From NCBI GenBank assembly GCA_900708905.1, contig CAADRB010000052.1, positions 1-64,000 on the forward strand: 64,000 nucleotides of DNA, read 5' to 3'. The translations under genes and the position numbers were made by a program. The stretch comes from Hymenolepis diminuta (Eukaryota > Platyhelminthes > Cestoda > Cyclophyllidea > Hymenolepididae). Shown here piece by piece: positions 26,193-38,224 of the stretch (position 1 is its first letter; each line of letters begins with the position of its first letter). The notes under the pieces are model-generated. The model did not search any database. It had not been told where the DNA came from and worked only from the letters and a program-made list of their open reading frames with translations.

Positions 26193-29100
26193 CGCATATT
26201 CACTGATTGGACGGCTAGTCTACTGAAGGGATTTCAATCTGTCCGTACAGCAGAGTTCACAAAGATGGAAATTAAATACCCATTCTTTCGTCAAATTCCT
26301 CCGGACTTTTCAGAAACTCTTTCCATCCTCTTCATTACAGTATATTCCACACTTTCGCATTCTGGGTTTCCGCGTTCAGGTGTCTTTATACGATGGAAAA
26401 GTCTGCAAATCTGTAACCGGAAAACATTCCGCCGATCAGTTATAATAACGATGCTCTTCAAGAATACACTTAACCATACATGGCTTAAGTAAATTAATCA
26501 TTTTAATTACAGTGTCTTACTCTATTAGAAAAAACTCCCATTGTCTGGAAAAATATATGGTGAATTAATCATTTCTTCCACAGTTCCGCCTCCAGAGATT
26601 AGTCACTTTGGTGGTAAAATACACACCCTCAAGAGGTTCATTTATCAAATTAATACATTCTCTCCTTAAACACTATTTCATAAAAATGTTTAAATTAACA
26701 ATTTCGTGCAAATGGCGTCGACTTCAAAACATTCCTTGCCGTAGCACTTCCATATCAAATATAGTCATTTTAAAAATATTCTCGACGATGATTAGACGAT
26801 GTTCTCCTGTTTGAACACTCTCTTGAATGATACATTACTCCAAGACTGCAATTATCTTAAAGCAACGGATCTAGACGTCAAGATTTTTACCTCATGAGCA
26901 TGATCCTCTCCTTCAAGTTCAAATGTTCAAACTGCAGGATTTGATTCCCTTGTGGGGAGAAATTCGTGCTTATCGAGCTCAACGGCTTAATGGCGAGTGC
27001 ATTAAGTTAGATGGGTGGTTAAATTTTTCGAATGTGTGTTTTCACTTTAATATCGAAGTCATTAACAGGATGAAATGAGCTTTTAGACTATTATCGTAGC
27101 AGAGTCAACTCGAGTTTGCTCAAGATGTACTCAATTAATGTAAACCGAAAATTTTAAAGAGGACTTTACTCAACCCATCCACTTACCATCCATTCCTCTC
27201 ACCAATCATTGGTTTGGTATCAATTTTATCATCACTAAGACTTAATTGAAAATCAGTGCCAAATGGATGGTTCGTCATTAGCTTAATTCAGGTAGGTCTC
27301 ACAAGCGGGAATAAAAAAAAAGCAAAACGTTTATTAATAATAAAAAAATACAAAATTTAATTAAAATTAAACCATTTAATCTCAAATTTCGTCTTACTTA
27401 CTCTCCGATTTTACATATTATTGTTGACAATCTTTTGGGAAAAAGTGAAATTCCAACCGTCTGACTCCTTATCTCCCTTTCAAAGTAGATTTTTGATCGG
27501 AACCAATTATCTGAAATGTCACCGGTCATGAACGCTTTTTTCTTCGCGAGGAAAAAGATTTCCTCTTTTCGAAACATTTCACCTTTCCCTCATTTGTTAT
27601 TAAACAGTGAAATATTACTTGAGTAATAATTATATTTTAAATATAATAAATGAGAATTAGTGGCCTACGTTACATTCTGCCCTTCAGAGTAATGCAAATC
27701 TTAAATCTTAAACGATGTAGCCACCCCCAGAGGGTAGTGAGCTTAAAATGGGAAATTGCGATCAAATTTTGAGACTTTCAGACCGAAGACAGTTCAATTA
27801 ACATCCAATTTTTGTCTAGACGTCTACATCTATACCACCTACTTTGTGGGGATAATTTGCTTTTAATGAACGCCATGTTTCGGCAAAATTAATCCAACTT
27901 CCCACTGACCTCTCCGTATTTTGTCCCCGTCAATTACTGACATTAATATATTAATGAAAATTATTGTTAATAATGTTTAATTTTAAACTATTTTTTTTGT
28001 AAAAATTTATGTTTAATGTAACTTTAGAGCCAAAAGATATTAATAAATATATGAACCGGAAGATTTAACCCTTTTTTTTTACTACATACGAATTTATGAC
28101 AATGATTCCACAAAATTGAACAGACTCTGTCATTTATTTTCCATTTTATTAAAATGTCTTCGGCGGTCTCATCTTCTGGGCCTTATTGGCCGTTGAAAAA
28201 TATTCTATCGCCTAGATCAACCATTATTAATTAATCATCCAGTTCGTATTCACTGGAACTCATCAGTCCAAAGAACGAATTGAGGAACTGGAATTTTAAA
28301 ACCAGAATTTTCGAACCAACCGTTGAGTAAATAGTGTACAATTCCGATTCAGACATCAAATGAAGTAGAACTCTGTGATACCTTGACTTCATTTATTTCT
28401 CTTTTTCCCATAAAAGGGCTTTACTTTTACCTCAACTCGATTGCTTTCCCAGGGGATGAAAAGTTGTTTACTTTTTCATCGTCATGGACGATAACAAATA
28501 CACAAATGATAGTAGTTTTTAATCAATTTATAAAATTCATCCTTTAAAATGTGCGCCGACATTAATTTTAAACAAAGCAAACATAAGAAGACAGCTTGAT
28601 GAGGATTGAGGTAATGAAATCGTGTATTCACTGGCGAGTACAAAAACATTTCAATAAAAATATTATACTGTTGATTAATAACTAAATACTTATTAAAAGT
28701 AAGTTTTAATATGAAAAATTAATTACTGAAAATTCCTTCTGATTAGGTTGATGGGGCGTTTTTTAAAGTGGGTATCATAATTTTTAAAACAACGAATTTT
28801 TCTTTGAATACTTTTCCACGAGTTCAGGAATGCCGGAATAGCGGCAGTATTTTGCATCAAGTTTTATCTCCAACGTCATTTGCTATCTTATGTCGGACAT
28901 TTATTACTGGAAGGGAGTTCTCATCCAATTAACCAATCACCAAACCACCAATCATGTTGCCAACCTGAGCATCCAACGCACAGTTCACAGTTAAATATAC
29001 TGAAATGAAGGTTAGTAGTCATTATAAAATTGCGAATATTTTTTGTTTATGTAATCTGTATGACATTTACAAGGAAGGTAGTGGGGTGAGGGGAAGAATA

Positions 29101-29405
29101 AAATAATTTCTTATTCGACTCTACTTCTCAGTTCAAATAAGAAGTAGGGGATTTTATAAACAAAAGAGTCCGTGTATTTGCAGAATATAAGGAGATCAAG
29201 TATATTTTAAAATATCTGCTTGGTGATGAGAACAAAGAGGCAGAAAAAAAGTAGGAGAATAATGCAAGAAGACAGGTTAGTAGGACTGGCTGAGATATGT
29301 TCATGTTGGTCTACTTGGGTCACTGAGCGTAAACCGGGATAGACAGAGACAAATAGGAAGGGATTGAGGTAGGGAACAAAAAAACGCGGAAGAGAATAGA
29401 ACAAA
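26193..29405. other. Non-coding; no gene recognised
   Basis: AT-rich DNA. No coding frame or repeat could be supported. It includes the region downstream of the 29.4 kb ILP gene, where I found no canonical AATAAA close to the stop. Confidence 0.4.
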
Positions 29406-29411
29406 ATATTC

Positions 29412-29936
29412 TCACGATTCGGCACAGAAATTCTCTAGATATGCTCGGGTACATCCAAGACAGCAGCATTGGGAAAGGGGAGATTCTGGTTCATATCTCA
29501 AATACACCTCACAGTAATCATCAAAACGCTTTCTCAAACGATTTCGCGACATTTTACTGGTCAGATCGGGACCTAAATTGAAATACTATAAGACTCTTAA
29601 GTTGGGATGCTTACCGTAGATTCCTCGAGTTATGGCCACTAGATCGCGAGCCATTCGTTTGTTGTAAGGAGAGAATGTTCCCCGATCACCACACTGTTCT
29701 TTTAATGCATGAATCATAGCCTGACCACAGAGAATTCTCGGACGGTCTTCAGTAATGGGGATAATACGGTGTTCTTCCCGTTTGGCCACGTTTATAGGCT
29801 GTTCTGTAGTAGCTGTTTTAACGGGTTCCAATTCTTGATTCCACTCCTCAAAAGGGGTTACGCCACAGCCGCCAGATATAAGGAAAAAGATATTAGCAAC
29901 CAAGAAAATAGGAATGCAATGTTCAAAAGGAAACAT
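29412..29936 (-). CDS. ilp: Insulin-like peptide precursor (ILP copy 2), two exons
   Basis: Second insulin-family hormone precursor, 160 residues. Exon 1 is 29936..29615, a 42 bp GT-AG intron (29614..29573) follows in phase 1, and exon 2 is 29572..29412. Exon 2 is 161 nt, the same as in copy 1. The protein begins with a clear signal peptide (MFPFEHCIPIFLVANIFFLI). The prosegment has a KR site at 52-53. The B chain carries C70-G and C82 followed by GDRGTF. NKR (92-94) and RLRKR (119-123) bound a C peptide of about 25-30 residues. The A chain (124-160) has C143, C144, C148 and C157 in CC-x3-C-x8-C, with LENFC near the end. Extra cysteines C128 and C145 sit exactly where copy 1 has C132 and C149. 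The chosen ATG is the first one in frame and directly precedes the signal core. Exon 1 can also be read through the intron to a TAG, giving a B-chain-only product. Confidence 0.9.
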
Positions 29937-30028
29937 TATTCTGTTTGTTGATACGGGGATGTTGTTGGTCACAATGTATGTCAATATAAGCTTTAAATTT
30001 TAACTGGTAAAGAAACGCATTAACAGTG

Positions 30029-30066
30029 TTTATATATCATCGCTACAGGGTATTGGCCAATCAGAT
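30029..30066 (-). promoter_or_regulatory. TATA box and CCAAT element of ILP copy 2
   Basis: On the minus strand ATATATAAA lies at about 30037..30029. ATCTGATTGGCCAAT (30066..30052), with CCAAT on both strands, lies just upstream. The TATA box is about 95 nt from the ATG. The TCTGATTGG block also survives upstream of the 55.4 kb ILP pseudogene. Confidence 0.55.
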
Positions 30067-30069
30067 GCT

Positions 30070-33000
30070 GCGCGAAATTTAATGGGGGCGGACGAAATGC
30101 ACAAATTAACTCGAAAACCTGTCATGTGGATTTAATCACACAACTTTCTCTTGCATTTAACACAAGAAAACTTGAATTTCTAATCCACAACCACGACTAA
30201 TCAATAGACGGACCATTATTTCTCACCCTACACTTCTTAAAATGTCTCCCCATCTCCACGAGAATTCCGTCAAGTTGTACGCAGTTTCCAAAATGTGAAC
30301 CTGGGTTTTCACATTACTTTCACTAGTTTTTTCTGCTTTCCTTCAAAACCCATTCCAGTATTTATTTTGAAGAAGTCACACCTACTTAGCCTGCGTCATC
30401 TGGATCAGTGATCCGGATGTAAAGCCCTTACACGCCACTAACTTGATCACAAATTTGTAAATATTACTTAATGTTGTGTGAAAAGACCTAGTCCCGAAAG
30501 GTGTTTAGAAAATAATTATTCAGCTGCCTTTGTTGTGCGATTGGTATTTAATTCTCTTGGAGTACACAGACCAGTCAAACTTGTTCTAGGGCTAGTTAGC
30601 TCGACATGTACGTCAATTATTAATTAATTACTTAATTATTTACTATTATTACTATTTCAACATCGCAAATTTTGTTAATTTTTCATATAATCGTCCTTAG
30701 AATCCCATTTTGTAACATTAATTTTTTACAAATTTCACTAAATTATGCTCCCTTTGTGATCGACGATCATCGGATGTAATTATTTTGGGTAAGTTGACAA
30801 AATCACGGTTGAATTCTTGCAAATTAACGACCATAGATACAAAAACGTATTTTTATTCAAAATGTTTACAAAATATTTAAGATAATTTAAAGTTTAAAAC
30901 TGACTTAAAATAATTCATTCTTGAGGTATTTAACATAATGTTTTAATATATTACCGGTATTTCACATCAGAATGTTGTAAGTGTAGCATCAGCATTCAAG
31001 CGCACTCCTCTTTAAATGCGCAAGATCGTGAGGGGACCCTGTAGGAAATAACTTCCTTTAATCGAAAATCGTGACCGCACAACCGATTTAGTGAAAAATG
31101 GATGAAGACGAGCCGACGGCGAAATTCAAAGAATCCAGTTTCGTGAAGGCGCAAATGTTGTGCATGGTTCCTATTTATTCTCATTTTAATATATTATTTC
31201 CCTTCTTGTGGAACCTCTGAACAAAATGTAAAGCATATTTTACTTAACACTATCGTAATTATCTGGGGGACTTTGAGGTTGACAAAGTAACATGTTGGCA
31301 TGTCCACTTGCTCCTCGGAAAGGTACAAAGAAGTCCTCCTCTTACTTCTGGATTACAACATTTGACACCATGCTCAAATATTTTTCTAATATATGTGCTC
31401 ATACCCTGTTTTACGTCCACTGAGCCTTCTTTAAATCAACTCTCCATTTTGTACTTTGCAACTACCCTTATTTACCCCAGTTTTATACACCGCAATCCAC
31501 ACTTTACCTTCCAAACGACTTTTCTCAATTCGATAACATTAGGCGGCACACTCCGTCCACTTCAAGGCAAATTAATATCGCTCTTTGCATAAGTGAAGAG
31601 AGAGTGACTGTTTGCCTATAAAGAACTTGGCACAAAGAATTAATTAAAAAAGTAAACCTTGTTATATGATATTGCATAAAGTTCGTTTGATTGAAATATG
31701 TCCATTTCCATGTAGGAAGATGCATAGTATTAGGGGATGAATCCTCAAGTTCAGAAGGTGGAAAAGAGAACGGAATCTCTGATTCAATTAAAGGATCCTT
31801 ATTTGTTCTCGAAACCTAATCTTGCCGATATCATCACTTGATAAAGTTGTTGGTTGAAAAATCCTATGAGAAGCTGATGTTTCGTGGACAAACTTTCATT
31901 TCATAGACCGATTTCGAATTGTTTGATTGCTGACAAAGACAAGCATCTGCACATCAATGGTTAATAACATAGGCAGCGGCTACCGACCAATCAATTATGC
32001 CTCCATAAAGGAGCTTAAATTAACCCTCGTTTATAAAAATTGGAAAGACGTAGCGTACTAACTGTCCAAAATGACTATCGGACTCAGAATCAAAGGCGGT
32101 CCCATTTACGAACTGCTCTCTGACACACGAATGCATAGGCAGAATTGATGCGTACTTTTTCTCCCTATGAAGTAAGGAGGAACATACATTTAATGGATAA
32201 TAATATGCCTCGCAGATATTGTAGAAATCTTTATGCATTAAGTCAAGTACGCCTCCTAAGATGCTTAGTGATTAAGACCACACATCAAGCATTCATAAAT
32301 ACTATCCCTCCTATCGCATGAATTTTCCCTCCTCTCTCACCCACCGACAAATATGGTGACGTAGCCTATCTAACTGTTTACAGTTAACTTGTATTCGCGA
32401 TGCTGCATCGAGAAGATTGAGTTTCTCAATTTGTATTCAGGAGAATAGAAATAGAATTGAAAGACTTCTAGCGTCTTTAAAGGAAAGGTGCAAATTGAAA
32501 TACACAAAGATAGTTGGATAGTTGGACGAAGTTTCGCGGTTTCCTTCTACTCGTGTCAAGGATGTGAGGATTAACTTTGAAGGGTTTATAATGGGTCCAA
32601 ATATTCGGATTACTGAATATAAAGCTAAAAAGAGAAAAGCTTCCAGAGGAAAATGGGAAATAGAGAGAGGGCTAAACAGTTGAAGGAAGAGCTGCAGGTA
32701 GAAAGAATCTGCTTGAAGAATTTGAATCCAGAAGTTTGCCGGCGGAATTGAAGAGCAGATGTATAACAGAACCAATAAACGCAGGAGTCGGGTCTGAAGA
32801 AATATTACACCTCGACATTACTAGATAAAGAGTAGGCAAGCTGTTGACGTAACTAGAAGGGCGGTTAATTTTGCTGCTCATTGTTTTGAAGATCAATTGG
32901 TATGGAACACATAACGCTCTCTTGAACTTCGATCAATCGAAAAGAAATTTCTGAAAGATCTGTGAATTTCATGAACTTCTTCTTGAATTCTTGAAGATGC

Positions 33001-33595
33001 GGCATAATATGCACGTTTTTTCATCTAGAAACCCCAAAAACCGGTTACAAGTAACCTATTAGTAACCAGTTTGAAAACGACCTCTGTGATGTTGAATATT
33101 TCCATTATAATCCTCTTCTCCATTATGTATCGCATAAACGAGTTGGTCAGTATTATTCAAACTTTTAAACCTACTTGAAAGCCTATTTCGGTGAACAACT
33201 CTAATAAGATGCAAAATGTTTGTGTCCGATGAAAGGGATATCTCATTCTCCTCATTAACCATATTTTGAAAGACGGCAGTTCAATTTGAATTACGCATTT
33301 ATAAAAAGCAACTGTTTTCAAATGCTTTCTTTCAATTTTAAGTTACCTGGAAATCAAATAAATCTTTTTTTCTAATAAGAAATAATATTAATCATTAAAA
33401 GGTATCAAAATAAGTGACCTTTGTGAGCCAATAGTTTTCAAGGCTACTGACTCACGTAATTCAGCACTTTTTGTTTAAATCATTTGATATAACCATTCTG
33501 CCATTTTTTGCTGGTAATCAGATGGAGTTGTTAAGGTAAATAAATCTGAGTTCACCTTGAGTGAACACAAATTACGGATCCCTGCTGACTTAAAA
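30070..33595. other. Non-coding; no gene recognised
   Basis: No gene could be supported. The plus strand at 32440-32800 is purine-rich and reads as lysine/arginine-rich fragments broken by stops, possibly a fossil coding sequence that I cannot identify. Confidence 0.35.
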
Positions 33596-33599
33596 TTTA

Positions 33600-33725
33600 T
33601 GGCCCTCTCGATCACTGGAAGAAAAGCGAAACGAAGCGGCAAGATCAACACCTTCCTCATTAAATAATACCGGAAAATAAACACTGAGCATCGTAGACAA
33701 GTATTTGCTGCAATTCCGGGGAAGT
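33600..33725 (+). repeat. Degenerate coding repeat family, copy B
   Basis: The plus-strand translation contains FLIK, a stop, then YRKINTEHRRQVFAAI, matching FLIKNYRSVNTEHRREVFAAV on the minus strand near 37.35-37.42 kb. A CACTGGAAGAAA...GCAAGATC block (about 33614-33647) is also shared with the 7.5 kb copy. The same frame is open from about 33530 to 33665 before the single stop. The surrounding gene is not recognised. Confidence 0.6.
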
Positions 33726-33799
33726 TTTTATTTCGGAATAACAACCACTCATTTAGTGAATATTGTACAACTCGAGTCCGGAAAGTCCGGAAGTCTTTA

Positions 33800-36700
33800 A
33801 AACTTCAACATTGCTCTCCGTTCTTGTGTCCCTCCTCCTTGTCATCTGTGATGGTCTCTGTCATTCAATGTCACCTGGTTCCCACAATTAAAAAGTCGGA
33901 ATATTTATTTTATTAATAAGGATAATAATGATAACAAAGTGGGAGTAATTTAAACTCAAAATAAATCCATAATTTAACATCAATAACAATTTAAAAACTT
34001 CTTTGAGTGTGTTTATTTGAAATAATTTTAAAATTTGGGGCTTTAAATATGTAATAAAATGGTACTTGTATTACTATTTTTGAATTATCCTTTGCATTTC
34101 ATTATTTCGAGATTTTAACCAATCGATAAATTGCTATTAAAACTTGTTTTGGATTGCTGTCCTTGAACGACATCAACTAGACCGTTTAAAAAGTAATAAA
34201 TGTAAGAGTAAATAACGCATATTTATGTGATTAGAGGAGGTACACTGCAGAATACATTCAACTTCCACTCATTTTACCGCCGAACTCTCGGATTTTCTGC
34301 CTGTTTTGGAGAAAAAATCGCCTTAGATGTTTTTCTTCTGCACCATGCTTGCACCAGAGTAATTTATTTTAAAGTAATATATCTCTTGAGCCGCCCAGTT
34401 GTTTATAATTTACCTTGACAACGCGGGACACAGTGTTGCTGAGCGATTCGAGTCAACAACAGTGGTGTGCTAATTCTCATGCAAACTGAAACCGGTTGCC
34501 ATATGGGAATACCAAAGCACAACAAATGAAGGCAGAGGCGGAATTCTATTAATTTCAGCCCCTGGAACAACGGCAATTCAACTCATCTCTCAAGCGCTTT
34601 TTCTGTAGATCTATAAGTAAAAAAAGCAATTTTGAAATCTTCCGCCTTTTCCACTTCCCTGGCAATAGTACACAGATTATACCCAATACCTAAACTCTCC
34701 TACAAGGCACTTTTAACTATGAAAGTATTGTAATAAACGGAAGATGAAAACTCTGGAGATTAGAGGGACTTTTGCTTTCCATTTATATGTCCAGCTATTT
34801 CATTGTCTTTAGAGGAAATCTCCGTTCATTAAATCAGAACTGAGAAAAAATCCATCCCAAATCATGCCTTGAAAACTCCACTGCTGCATCTGCGAAGCAC
34901 GGTGGATACACCTCTGTTGAATCATCTTGAACGTCCTAATCTACGCCGCAAACTATTCGTAGTTTTTGAATTTTCAATAGCCGCTTACGAAATGACAAAG
35001 TGATAATATACAAATACGTTAATTCTTTGGTCCCAGAGAGGGAAGTGAACTCAAATAGAGTTATGGGTGCAGGAGTACATGATGAGCATCTTGACGGCCT
35101 GTGTATGTCTCAGAATTGGCCAGAATCTTGTTTATGCCTGCTGCAACCTTCCATTTGTCTCAGTATTAGTCGAGTCTGATAAAAAGGAAACATCTTTCCT
35201 TCGATGTTTTGATTGGTGACGTCAGATAGAAACAAAGTACCTATTGCTAAATTATATATTATTAAATATTCATCATTCCATAATTATTAGAACCTACGAA
35301 TAGTCTTTAATTTGAACCACTTTCTCTCGGCGACTGATTTATAGAAGACGTTCTCCCAGTTCTCGACCTGATTAGATGACTTCAAAATGTAATGATCAAT
35401 GATTTAATAGTATTAATCAGGATATTTTGATCTCAAACTAACCCATTGATCACTGTGCGCCGATCCGGTTAATTGTTAATAATAAATGCTCGAATAGATG
35501 ACCTCTGTTGTTCAAAAATCCGATTGGCTTGACCTTTTTTGGGCGCAAAAGGGATGCTTCATGTAAAATTCACGGAATGGCGGCTTTTCAATGCCTTAAC
35601 TCACAAACAATTTATGAAGCGTTCAGTGATGGAAGTAAATAGAAAAGCAAGTATCAATGATTACTACATCTCTCTTATGGTCATAGGTGATCGTTTTCCA
35701 TTGGTCGAATCCACCTTGCTCTATAAGGTCATCTCAAGTCAGCCCATTTACAATTTGTATCACTTTTTAAATCAATTTTACGTCGTGATAAAAATAATAA
35801 ATTATTCGCACAGACACTGGCGGATTTTTTGACAAAATAGCTTTTGTCTGAAGTTGCACCTTGAGATGGCACGAAAATTCGAACTAGTGCAAGGTTCGTA
35901 CTGATATTATGCGCAGTTTATTGAGTGTGATTGTGCCTGTACGCCTGTTTAAGACCTACTCAAACGGTGATACACAAGACGGCATGATAGCGAAATAGCC
36001 TCGATCTCTAATACTATGTTATCTCACCTACGACCTTTTAATATAATTAATGTCGAGGACATAATGTGTAGTCCGCATGTGTCTGATTGAACACAAACGA
36101 ATCCAGAAATTCAAGTCGAGTTCCAATTGGATGAAGTGAGATATAAAACACAAAAAAATTTAATTACATGTTTCCCATGGCGAGGGTTTGGACTACATGA
36201 AAAATGAATTGATGGAGTACACACGAAAACGCCACTGACTGGGGAAATTTTCTGAATGCTCACCGATTGGTATCGATGGGTACTTAAGTTAACAGTGTAT
36301 GGCACCGGGCGTGAGCAAGTTTCACAGGATAAGAGTATCTAATGGAACCGCAAAATCGATCCTTCGAATTATTATACCCATGACGTTGGAAAAAACAACT
36401 TCCCTCGTCTTGATCATGGCAGGGAATGATTTTTAATGAGTAAGAAACAAGAGGAGATAAGGAAGCTTGTTATGAAGTTAGGATGTCGAAAGGCGTATTT
36501 TTTTGAATGCTGGAAGCATATGGAGCATAATGCACGGTGTACTTTCCTTATATTTGAATTTCATAAACTGACCTGAATTTACTCAAATTAAACAAAGTAG
36601 GAATTTCGTATCATGTCTTTTTCTCAACTCCATCTCGACATCCTTGTCCTCCCCCTCCATTGGACTCTTTTGCTGCTGAATTCAGATGCTTTCTCCTGAT

Positions 36701-37150
36701 AAAAGTGACAGAATATATTGCTCTATGGGTGATATGGGTGCGTATATTTCATTTGAGAGGAAATCTAATATGAAATATTTAAACTCCGCAGAATATTGGT
36801 CCTTTAAATTTAATTTAACCAATGTACTGATACAGTATTTAATTGTTTGTTTACTAAATGTATGCACTTTTAGGATAACTCCAGCCTCATGTTCCAACGT
36901 GAATGGGGACAAGAGAGAATCTAATTACACTCTCTTCATATGGCGGGGTACGCGATGCGTAGGGCATCCAAGTTGTGGGAAAAAGTTTAACACAATGGAA
37001 GGTTTATTATTTGTGGTGTTAAATCGGGGTACGACATAATATGCTCTGTGAATAGCCCTGTGGGAAAAAATTTTCAAATAAATTTATTTTATCAAAGTGC
37101 ACTATTATTGTAATATTATTAAGGACAATAACATAAAAAATTCTGACTTT
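33800..37150. other. Non-coding; no gene recognised
   Basis: An ATG-initiated frame of 117 codons (36686-37039, plus) follows a pyrimidine tract ending CAG, but it has no recognisable domain and I do not call it a gene. Confidence 0.35.
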
Positions 37151-37222
37151 TTAATTGTGAGAAGCAACTGACATTAAATAAAGGAGTGGGGAGGGAGGGA
37201 GATAAGAAAAAGTTACTGAGGG

Positions 37223-37565
37223 GAACGTCAAGGTATCAAAGAGTCTTACTTCATTTGATTTTTCGACTCGGGCGGTGCCATATTTACTTAATGGATAAAT
37301 CAACTTCCAAAATCCAAGTTTTAGGATTCGTCTCCTGGACTGCAGCAAATACTTCTCTGCGATGTTCAGTGTTCACTGACCGGTAGTTTTTAATCAGGAA
37401 GGATTGGTCTTGCAGCTTCAGGTTATCATTTCCCCCTTCACTTCGGACAAAACCGGTGAGGTACAATGTGGCTACCTGAGCGCAGATGTTCGCGCATTGC
37501 TCTTGTACTGTCGATAGAATATATCCTCCTAAGACGCGAAGTTCAACAAGGTCTTCTGAAACCAA
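37223..37565 (-). repeat. Degenerate coding repeat family, copy C (longest frame)
   Basis: A minus-strand frame is open over 37565-37284 and contains LQDQSFLIKNYRSVNTEH followed by RREVFAAVQETN. The coding signal then passes to another frame with VRLFDTLTFPS (about 37254-37222). The INTEH-RR-x-VFAA signature is shared with the 7.5 and 33.6 kb copies. A weak fourth match (TEHCRVFSRF) lies on the plus strand near 38190-38220. Frame changes make an intact gene unlikely. No known family was recognised. Confidence 0.55.
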
Positions 37566-37819
37566 ATTCCCGGCTGTTTTTTGATATTATAAAAGGCAAG
37601 GATAGTTGAAATGGCATCCTCAATGCTAATATCACACTCTCCTTCAGAAGATAGTCTGAAAAACTAAACGGCAGCACGAGTTCTTCGGGCTGAGAAGAAT
37701 AGGAGTAAAATTTTAGATCTCATTGATCAAACCTCCCTATCCGCTCCTAAAACCGTTTCCTCACTGTCGTAACCATTCATCCGTCTGTTCAAATACTAAA
37801 CTCGCACAAACATGTACAT

Positions 37820-37850
37820 GTATATATATATATATATGTATGTATATATG
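37820..37850. repeat. (TA)n/(TG)n microsatellite
   Basis: Alternating purine-pyrimidine tract, mainly TA with TG interruptions. Confidence 0.85.
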
Positions 37851-38224
37851 AAATGCCACATTATCACTTGGCAAATAGGCGTAACGTAATGCCGTGGTAA
37901 TTAAATTACGATCGTTTCCGATCGGAGTTTTCGGAGTTTCTGATAAAAATGAGCGAATAAATCCTTAGGATAACCGGTATAACTAATCGTTTCAGAGGAG
38001 AAAAAAGTTTTTTAATAACCAATAAATTTATATTATATTTGATAAAGTTTCGTTTAATAGCTTTATTCCATTAATTAATAATGCAGATTTTGAGTGAGTG
38101 AGTAGAGTCATCAAGATAAAACAAGCGGCGCTCCTGGAACAACTTTGGACAATGATAAGTGCTTCTCCATTGCACTATAAAGTATACACTGAGCATTGTA
38201 GAGTTTTCTCGCGTTTTCTGGAAA

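Noticed and set aside
30996..31184. Minus-strand LNRLCGHDF, resembling the NRLCGHEL of the ILP pseudogene
   Set aside because: The second B-chain cysteine is not at the required spacing, there is no signal peptide and no A chain. The resemblance is short and probably chance.
36686..37039. 117-codon ATG frame preceded by a pyrimidine tract and CAG, with an inner GT...TTTTAG that could be a short intron
   Set aside because: No recognisable domain, biased composition, and no promoter or conserved feature. I could not separate it from chance.
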